A model generated the notes under the pieces. It was not told the DNA's origin and ran no database searches. It worked only from the letters and a program-made list of their open reading frames with translations. Positions 33,760-39,933 of a DNA stretch of 42,031 bases are shown piece by piece. Both the position numbers and the translations under genes were made by a program. Position 1 is the first letter of the stretch. Each line of letters begins with the position of its first letter. The stretch comes from Prevotella sp. (lineage in GTDB: Bacteria; Bacteroidota; Bacteroidia; Bacteroidales; Bacteroidaceae), in the NCBI GenBank assembly GCA_022775105.1, contig JALFIX010000160.1, positions 1 to 42,031 on the forward strand. The letters run 5' to 3'.

Positions 33760-35013
33760 TCACCCTCTCTTGCTCAACACCTCTGCCTCATACTTCTCGA
33801 TGTCGGCGATGTAGGTCTCTCCTACAGGGATGTTGTTCTTGAGGTTGAAGTAGTCATATACTGCTCCGAACGGGAGGGTCTTCTCCTCCTCAAGCAGGGC
33901 GAGACGCTGGAACAGCTTGCCCTCGTCCTCATACTTGCGGAGCAATGGCAGCGGCTCAAGGAATGCCTGCAGGAGTGACTTCTGGGCTGCACGCACACCG
34001 ATGATGTATGCACCGATGCGGTTGATGGATGCGTCGAAGTAGTCGAGACCGATGTGGGCACGGTCGAGGGCGTCGGCGCGAACAAGCTCTGAGAAGAGGT
34101 TGCGGGTGTTGTCGTCGAAGAGTGTCACATGGTCGGAATCCCAGTGCATCGGACGAGATACGTGGAGCATCAGCTCGGGAACGAACAGAAGGAGTGAAGA
34201 CACTGCGTCTGACACGTTCTCAGTCTGCTCGTAGTGACCAGTGTCGAGGGTGTACATCACGTTGTTCTTTGAGCAATATCCGGCATAGAAGTCGTGAGAA
34301 CCCACGGTGTAAGCCTCAAGACCGATACCGAAGAGCTTTGCCTCAAGACATGGCTTCATGTCGGGCAGCTGCTCGGCGAGGATTTCGTCGAGGCTCTCCT
34401 TGAGAATCTGACGATAGCGGAGCTTTTCAACTGTGAGGTCCTTTGAACCGTCATGCACCCAGATGTTCATGATACAAGGGTCGCCCTGTGCCTTACCCAT
34501 GGCGTCGGCAATGCGGCGGCAGCGCTTGGTGTGCTCGATCCAGAACTCGCGGATGGCCTTGTCGGGGTTGGACAATGAAAGGTAGCCACTCTTGGGGTGA
34601 GAGAATGAAGTGGAGTTGAAGTCGAGGCACATATTGCGCTCCTTAGCCCACTGCATCCATCCCTGGAAGTGCTCAACGCCCACCTCGTCGCGGTCAACGA
34701 ACTTGTTGCCGAACTCTCCGTAGGTCTCATGGAGATTGAGGCGCAGAGTACCTGCGAGCATAGATGTCACCTTGTCAATATCCTGGCGCAGCTCGTCGAT
34801 GTTGCGTGCCTTGCCAGGATAGTTACCGGTAGTCTGGATACCGCCAGAGGCAGCCTCATTGCGCTCGAAGCCGACAACGTCGTCAGCCTGCCAGCAGTGC
34901 AATGAGATTGGAGTTTTCTCCAACAGCTCAATAGCCTTGTCTGTATCAACACCAAGCGCAGCGTAGCGCTCCTTTGCAATCTCGTAATTCTTCTTAATCA
35001 ATTCTTCTTTCAT
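33760..35013 (-). CDS. rhaA: L-rhamnose isomerase
   Basis: RhaA converts L-rhamnose to L-rhamnulose. With the ATG at 35013 (MKEELIKKNYEIAKERY) the protein has 417 residues, the usual length. A longer frame to 35121 adds 36 residues derived from repeat copy C and is rejected. Family features include ISLHCWQADDVVGFE near the N-terminus, FNSTSFSHPKSGYLSLSNPD, IWVHDGSKD, and HVSRPMHWDSDHV with metal-binding residues. Confidence 0.97.
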   Translation of the reverse strand: MKEELIKKNYEIAKERYAALGVDTDKAIELLEKTPISLHCWQADDVVGFERNEAASGGIQTTGNYPGKARNIDELRQDIDKVTSMLAGTLRLNLHETYGEFGNKFVDRDEVGVEHFQGWMQWAKERNMCLDFNSTSFSHPKSGYLSLSNPDKAIREFWIEHTKRCRRIADAMGKAQGDPCIMNIWVHDGSKDLTVEKLRYRQILKESLDEILAEQLPDMKPCLEAKLFGIGLEAYTVGSHDFYAGYCSKNNVMYTLDTGHYEQTENVSDAVSSLLLFVPELMLHVSRPMHWDSDHVTLFDDNTRNLFSELVRADALDRAHIGLDYFDASINRIGAYIIGVRAAQKSLLQAFLEPLPLLRKYEDEGKLFQRLALLEEEKTLPFGAVYDYFNLKNNIPVGETYIADIEKYEAEVLSKRG

Positions 35014-35040
35014 AATTCTATATTTTTTAATTCTTAATTT

Positions 35041-35232
35041 TAATCCACAAATTATTTTTATCCACAGATTATCGCAGATTGATAAAGATTTCTTAAATAT
35101 CAAAGATATTATAATTATCACAGATTACGTAGCGCAGCCAAAATCTGTGTTAATCCAAGATAAATTTATATCTGTGTTAATCTGTGGGTCAAACCATCGC
35201 GGTAGCAACTTCTTCACTCTTCATTCTTCATT
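35041..35232 (-). repeat. interspersed repeat, copy C
   Basis: Starting at the rhaB stop codon, the minus strand reads GAAGAATGAAGAGTGAAGAA, GTTGCTACCGCG, then the same CACAGAT blocks and TTTGGCTGCGCTACGTAATC core as copy B. The distal TATCTTTGATATTTAAG block is also present. It separates rhaB from rhaA by 214 bp in an otherwise tight operon. Confidence 0.88.
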
Positions 35233-36697
35233 TTAAAGCCAAGAACGCCTCATAGGCCTTGTCCCACTGCTCCTGATCCTTCGGTTCAAATATTCGGGGC
35301 TCCACGGAGTTGGCTATGATGGACCTCATGTCCCAGATATCCTTCACATCCCCGGCAGCCTTGGCCTGGAGCATGATGTTGCCGATGGCAGTTGCCTCCT
35401 GAGGACCCGCCTTCACGGTGACACCGCAGCTGTTGGCGGTCATCTGGTTGAGATAATCGTTGAGCGAACCGCCACCTATTATATATAATGTGTCAAGACG
35501 GAAGTCGGCAAACTCCTTCAGCCATGTGAACACCTGACGATAGCGCAATGCCAAACTGTCGAATACACAACGGATAATCTCGGCATATCCCTGGGGAACA
35601 TACTGACCAGTCTCACGGCAATACTCCTGTATCGCCTCTATCATTGAAGAAGGATTGGCAAAGGCAGCGTCGTCGGGATTGATGAGACACTTGAACGGCT
35701 CCTGAGCCATAGCCTCACGCTGCAGTTCGGTATGCGACTGCGGAGCATCTGTGAACTCCTTGCGGCAGCGCTCGTATATCCACATTCCGCATATGTTCTT
35801 GAGGAAACGTGTCGTGCCGTCGATACCGCCCTCGTTGGTGAAGTTAAGCTCACTGCTGCGGTCGTTGATGATGGCGTTGCGCGTCTCGATACCCATAAGG
35901 CTCCATGTGCCCGAACTGAGATAGGCAAAACGCTCGTTGGCTGCGGGCACTGCCGCCACGGCACTCGCCGTGTCGTGTCCTGCCACTGCCACCACGGGCA
36001 CTGCTCCTAAGCCAGTCTGCTTCTGCACCTCCTCGGTGAGCGTGCCGATAACAGTTCCCGGCATGGTCATCTCGCCGAACTTTTCCCTTTCAAGTCCGAG
36101 GCTCTCCAGCAAGTCTGCATCCAAGTCCTTGGTGACAGGGTTGAGAATCTGCGACGTTGAAGCCACGGTGTATTCGCATATTGCCTTACCCGTGAGCATA
36201 TAGCTGAGGGCATCGGGGATGAAGAGAATCTTTTCGGCATTTTCCAGTGCCGAGTTGCCCGCCTTGCGCATGGCATAAAGCTGGAAGAGCGAGTTGAAGT
36301 TCATAAACTGTATGCCCGTCTTGGCATACACGGTCTGCTTGGCGACAGCCTCGTCGAAATACTTCTCCATCATGCCCACGGTGTGCGGGTCGCGGTATGC
36401 CAAGGGATTGCGCAACACAGCCCCGTCGCCGCCGATGCAGAGGAAGTCGCATCCCCAAGTGTCGATACCGATACTTGTGATTTCAATTCCACGCTTGGCG
36501 GCAACCTTCAGTCCGCCGATGATTTCGGAGTAGAGGGCATAGATGTCCCAATATACATGACCCCCGGTCTCAATAAGGTTGTTATTGAAGCGGGTTAGTT
36601 CCTCTTGTTCAATCTTGCCTTCTGCAAGCGAGCCGACGATGGTGCGTCCGCTGGTAGCCCCGAGGTCGATTGCAAAGAAATACTTTTTATTTTCCAT
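35228..36697 (-). CDS. rhaB: rhamnulokinase
   Basis: RhaB phosphorylates L-rhamnulose at C1 before aldol cleavage. The 489-residue protein is an FGGY-family kinase. The N-terminal phosphate loop is FFAIDLGATSGRTIVG, and GIDTWGCDF, VAVAGHDTASAVAAVPA and YLSSGTWSLMGIE follow. GGGSLNDYLNQMTAN is in the C-terminal lobe. It is the first structural gene of the operon and has its own promoter. The aldolase (rhaD) and lactaldehyde-processing genes are not in this window. Confidence 0.97.
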   Translation of the reverse strand: MENKKYFFAIDLGATSGRTIVGSLAEGKIEQEELTRFNNNLIETGGHVYWDIYALYSEIIGGLKVAAKRGIEITSIGIDTWGCDFLCIGGDGAVLRNPLAYRDPHTVGMMEKYFDEAVAKQTVYAKTGIQFMNFNSLFQLYAMRKAGNSALENAEKILFIPDALSYMLTGKAICEYTVASTSQILNPVTKDLDADLLESLGLEREKFGEMTMPGTVIGTLTEEVQKQTGLGAVPVVAVAGHDTASAVAAVPAANERFAYLSSGTWSLMGIETRNAIINDRSSELNFTNEGGIDGTTRFLKNICGMWIYERCRKEFTDAPQSHTELQREAMAQEPFKCLINPDDAAFANPSSMIEAIQEYCRETGQYVPQGYAEIIRCVFDSLALRYRQVFTWLKEFADFRLDTLYIIGGGSLNDYLNQMTANSCGVTVKAGPQEATAIGNIMLQAKAAGDVKDIWDMRSIIANSVEPRIFEPKDQEQWDKAYEAFLALK

Positions 36698-36743
36698 TAT
36701 TCAAATTTAGGTCTTTACTTATGTGACTTGTTTTAATCGGTTG

Positions 36744-36776
36744 CAAAGTTAGGGCGAAATATCGACATAGAACAAC
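36744..36776 (-). promoter_or_regulatory. predicted rhaB operon promoter
   Basis: On the minus strand TAACTTTG (36744-36751) is a full -7 match. GTTG (36773-36776) lies 21 bp upstream as a weak -33 box, which would suit an activator-dependent promoter under the adjacent AraC protein. Confidence 0.6.
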
Positions 36777-36811
36777 AGATTTTGACTTTATAGCCGTGAT
36801 TTTTGGCGAAA

Positions 36812-37687
36812 CTACCTACACTTCTCCCTAAAGTCGGATGGTTTCATGCCAATCTTCGCCTTAAACTTGGATGAAAAATAGTCGGGCGAACCGAAATTGA
36901 GCCTGTATGCTATCTCCTTGATGCTCTCGTCGGTGGAGGTGAGCAGTTCCTTGGCAAGCTGCAGGCGGAGGTTGTGCTGATACATCGCCGGGGCTATGCC
37001 GGTGTATTCCTTGAAGAGTTTTCGGAAACTGGAATAGCTGATGCCTAATTTCTGGGCTATCTCCTGTATGGTGATGCAGGTTTCGAGCGACTCCCTTATC
37101 ATGACCTTCGACTTGGCGATGAGATCCACCTGGTCGGAGTTCTTCTTCAGCTCGCAGTTGCGCTCCAGGTAGTACATCTGTCCGATGAGATAGTTGACGA
37201 TACCCGCAAGTGTCTGCTGGTAGTTGGGGTCCTCGCTGTCGGCTATCTTCATTGCCTTCTCGAAGATGGAGATGATGTCGTTGTTGAACCCCACGTGGTA
37301 GATGGGCTTGTCGGGCGACAGGAATCCCGCCTTCACACGGTCGTCGATGTTCTTGCCCTTGAATCCTATCCAATAGGAAGTCCATCCCTTGTCGGTGAGC
37401 GGGCGATAGGTGTGCCATTCCCCGGGGAAGAGCAGGAAGATGTCCCCCGGCTTGATGCGTGTCTCGGGAATGTGTGCCGACTCAAACACTCCCTCGCCCT
37501 CGGGCTGGTATAGCAACTGGTACTCGTCGAGCACCCTGCCCTTGTCAATATTAAAATAGTACCCGTACGCGTGTCCCTTAGTAGGATATGCCTCCCATGG
37601 GTCGATTTTCTCATAACCGACAGTACTGATTGTCAGTCCCCACTCGGCATCACGCTCGGATGCCAACAAATACTTGCTCATTTGCAT
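36812..37687 (-). CDS. AraC-family transcriptional regulator of rhamnose use
   Basis: The 291-residue protein has an N-terminal cupin-like sensor domain (about 40-110, with KPGDIFLLFPGEWHTYRP). Two helix-turn-helix motifs follow in the last 100 residues: TIQEIAQKLGISYSSFRKLFKEYTG and IKEIAYRLNFGSPDYFSSKFKAKIGMKPSDFR. Its position directly upstream of rhaB in the same direction, as in characterised Bacteroides rhamnose operons, supports an activator responding to rhamnose. A -7 box TAATTTTG is at 37730-37737 on the minus strand. It may also control the PL11 lyase genes upstream; that is inference. Confidence 0.9.
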   Translation of the reverse strand: MQMSKYLLASERDAEWGLTISTVGYEKIDPWEAYPTKGHAYGYYFNIDKGRVLDEYQLLYQPEGEGVFESAHIPETRIKPGDIFLLFPGEWHTYRPLTDKGWTSYWIGFKGKNIDDRVKAGFLSPDKPIYHVGFNNDIISIFEKAMKIADSEDPNYQQTLAGIVNYLIGQMYYLERNCELKKNSDQVDLIAKSKVMIRESLETCITIQEIAQKLGISYSSFRKLFKEYTGIAPAMYQHNLRLQLAKELLTSTDESIKEIAYRLNFGSPDYFSSKFKAKIGMKPSDFREKCR

Positions 37688-37845
37688 GGTTTTAATATAT
37701 CAAGAATTACAATATTTAGATTTTTGGCACAAAATTACGGCAAATAAAGCATAGTAAACGTAGAATTTTGACATTCGACCCCTAATTTTTGATATTTCTT
37801 GTAAAATAGGCACTGGATAGTCGCTGAACTTACTTTTGACCTGCC

Positions 37846-37929
37846 ATCAGGAAGGTTGTTTCTGAAAAGGGCATCGTAATCGTAAACGGCGACAAGAACT
37901 TCTCAGTATCTGGTGTTCAGGTTAAGTAA
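37846..37929 (+). pseudogene. relic of the 3' end of a secreted-protein gene
   Basis: Twenty-seven codons (ending KGIVIVNGDKNFSVSGVQVK, then TAA) read like the C-terminal tail of secreted Prevotella proteins (GIYIVNGKKVxVK-type sorting tails). The frame has a stop codon just upstream and no start. A terminator-like hairpin follows 28 bp later, as it would behind a real gene. It appears to be all that is left of a deleted gene. Confidence 0.55.
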
Positions 37930-37956
37930 TCTGCATACAAGACACTAAAAATATTT

Positions 37957-38003
37957 CGACTGGGACTGCGCGACAAAAGCGATAGCCCCGGTCGTTGTTT
38001 TAT
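37957..38003 (+). terminator. terminator-like hairpin behind the gene relic
   Basis: CGACTGGGACT (37957-37967) pairs with AGCCCCGGTCG (37984-37994) at 10 of 11 positions including one G-T. The loop is 16 nt and TTGTTTTAT follows. Confidence 0.65.
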
Positions 38004-38021
38004 ATTATATTGCATTTTTGA

Positions 38022-38445
38022 CAGCCATTTTTTATGTTAATTTGATGGTTTAACATTAAATTAACATAAAAAACAGGCTGTTTTGAGATAAAAATCACCT
38101 GTTATGAACTATAAAATGGATGTTTTTTAGTTAAAATACCTTTCTTCTATCACTTCTATCACCTCTTCCATCACCACTTAACCCACTGAGATTAATAGAT
38201 TTAACCCTAAAAGTGATAGAAGTGATAGAAGAAAATGAAAATTTATAGAATACGCATGCTCGCGCGTAAGAGATTACCTATCATAAATATATAACTACAG
38301 TTATCTTAATATATTCACGAAAGCGAGTATAATTATACAAGAATTTAGCTGAGTTTTCTATTCTACACTGCGGAACAGACATTCCGCAGTGGAGAACGTC
38401 TGTTCCGCACTGCGGAATATAAAAACCGCAATGCGGAACATAAAT
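38022..38445. repeat. palindrome-rich noncoding region
   Basis: No gene is visible in 38004-38665. Three structures stand out. First, a hairpin at 38022-38080 has a perfect 16-bp inner stem (38028-38043 with 38058-38073) extended by CAGCC/GGCTG. Second, perfect 21-bp arms at 38142-38162 and 38213-38233 are made of ACTTCTATC-type repeats around a 50-nt loop. Third, a cluster of TGCGGAA/TTCCGCA sites lies at 38367-38440. The remaining DNA is AT-rich. Confidence 0.8.
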
Positions 38446-38632
38446 TGGAGACTCATTCACTATAATACATAATAGTCTGCGAGATAAATTAAAGATACCT
38501 GTCATTACCAAATGACGACAGATTATCCAGTTGTTGAATGCATACTATGTTCATTAGTGTACTAAATCCGACTTTATATGGAATAACTTAGGTTAATCGC
38601 TTTTATTGCGTACGGGATTGAAGTTTTCTTTG

Positions 38633-38640
38633 TAACTTTG
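38633..38640 (+). promoter_or_regulatory. -7 box before the decayed lyase copy
   Basis: TAACTTTG lies 26 bp before the ATG of the decayed PL11 gene. The surrounding TTTTCTTTGTAA is shared with the intact copy, so the promoter was duplicated with the gene. Confidence 0.55.
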
Positions 38641-38665
38641 CAGACTACAAAGAAATACCTAAATT

Positions 38666-39750
38666 ATGATTGTCATGAATAAGAAACTTATCACACTTGC
38701 CATTGCAGCTTTGACTTCATTCAGTGGAGCCATGGCACAGAGAGTCATGGACAGACTCGACCGCGGACTCGTGGCCGTAAAGACTACGGGCGGAGTGTAT
38801 TGCTCGTGGCGTATTCAGGCTGACGAGTATTACGACGTGAAGTACAACCTCTATCGCGACGGGACGAAGGTGAACTCCGAACCGCTCAGCGTATCTAACT
38901 TTATTCAAGTTTCGGAAGTAACATATCTGTCTGTATATGAGGATGTCCGCGTGCAATTATTTGTGGTTTTTCGATGCGCAGTCTCTGGGAGCGTGGGCGT
39001 CCCGCCCGCGGCCTGCGTAGAGAGTAATCAAAAAACACCGCTAGACAAAGAGAAAGGCTGAAGTGGTGATGAGACTTGAGGAAGGTGCCACCGTACACTT
39101 GGCTGACGGTACGACATACACCATCGGTGCCGACGGAAAGAATGGAACGTCGTGGACGAACTACCGCATTCCTAAGGGTTCAAGCTCAGTGGAATGGTTT
39201 ACATACTACGGCAACGAGTTCCTTTTCTACTGCGAGGGAGCAACTGGCAAGCCATACCAGTGCATTGAATATCCCCTGAAGAGACTTGAGGCAGGTGAGA
39301 CGAGCCTCAGCACGGCTTGGGGCGACGGCTATGGACACCGCTCAAACAAGCATGAAAGTAGGCAGCAATGCCACCCTCAACGGCACCATCCACGTGACAT
39401 ACGCCACGACATGGACTCCCGCAGACGGTGACTACGTAAGGGTGCTCGACTGCGCCGGCACTATCAGCGGTACACCGACATTCGACCTTCAGGCTCTTCC
39501 CGAAGGCTTGGCGTGGGACACCTCCTCACTGTTCGCACAGGGAGTAATCAAGGTAGTCTCAGCAACTGGAATCAGTGGAATAAACGCCTCCACCGAGTTT
39601 GAAGCCGGTGTATATACCCTTTCAGGCATAAAGCTCATCAGCGGCATAAAGACCTCCAAGTCATCATTGGAGCGTGACCTCAAGAGCCAAGGCCTTGGCG
39701 CTGGCACATACATCGTACGCTCAGGCAGCAGCATAAAAGTAACATTCTAA
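38666..39750 (+). pseudogene. decayed PL11 rhamnogalacturonan lyase
   Basis: Three blocks of a PL11 lyase remain. Block 1 (38666 to about 38903) encodes the signal peptide and the start of the first domain, almost identical to the intact copy at 39934. Block 2 (39063 to about 39351) matches the region from VVMRLEEG to GYGHRSNKH of the intact copy. Block 3 (about 39352-39750) is in another frame and encodes a C-terminal tail ending GAGTYIVRSGSSIKVTF. About 140 codons are missing between blocks 1 and 2, replaced by 157 bp of unrelated sequence with a GC-rich hairpin (38991-39010). Several hundred codons are missing between blocks 2 and 3. A terminator follows. Confidence 0.9.
38904..39060. mobile_element. 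foreign insert with REP-like GC-rich hairpin inside the pseudogene
   Basis: The sequence between blocks 1 and 2 has no match in the intact lyase. It contains GCGTGGGCG TCC CGCCCGCG (38991-39010), an 8-bp hairpin of the kind seen in REP-like elements. Read through, it gives the GSVGVPPA-type peptide often produced by such elements. Confidence 0.5.
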
Positions 39751-39772
39751 ATTTTGCTTTTAAAATTAGTAC

Positions 39773-39808
39773 GGGGAGTTATAATGTGAAGTTGTAACTC
39801 CCCTTTTT
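39773..39808 (+). terminator. intrinsic terminator behind the decayed lyase
   Basis: GGGGAGTTA (39773-39781) pairs with TAACTCCCC (39795-39803), followed by TTTTT. Confidence 0.9.
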
Positions 39809-39896
39809 ATTTATCTCCAATACCTATAATTAGCATTTTTATCAAAAAGTGATGGTTAAAATCAGTTTTTAGGGGGTGAAATAACAATTTTCTTTG

Positions 39897-39904
39897 TAAT
39901 TTTG
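39897..39904 (+). promoter_or_regulatory. -7 box of the intact PL11 lyase
   Basis: TAATTTTG matches TAnnTTTG and lies 29 bp before the ATG. No good -33 box is present, which would fit activator-dependent expression. Confidence 0.55.
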
Positions 39905-39933
39905 CACCAAAATTATAAAAAAGAAACCTAAAG

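Noticed and set aside
35014..35121. Longer N-terminus for rhamnose isomerase
   Set aside because: The added residues come from repeat copy C and the ATG at 35013 begins the normal family N-terminus.
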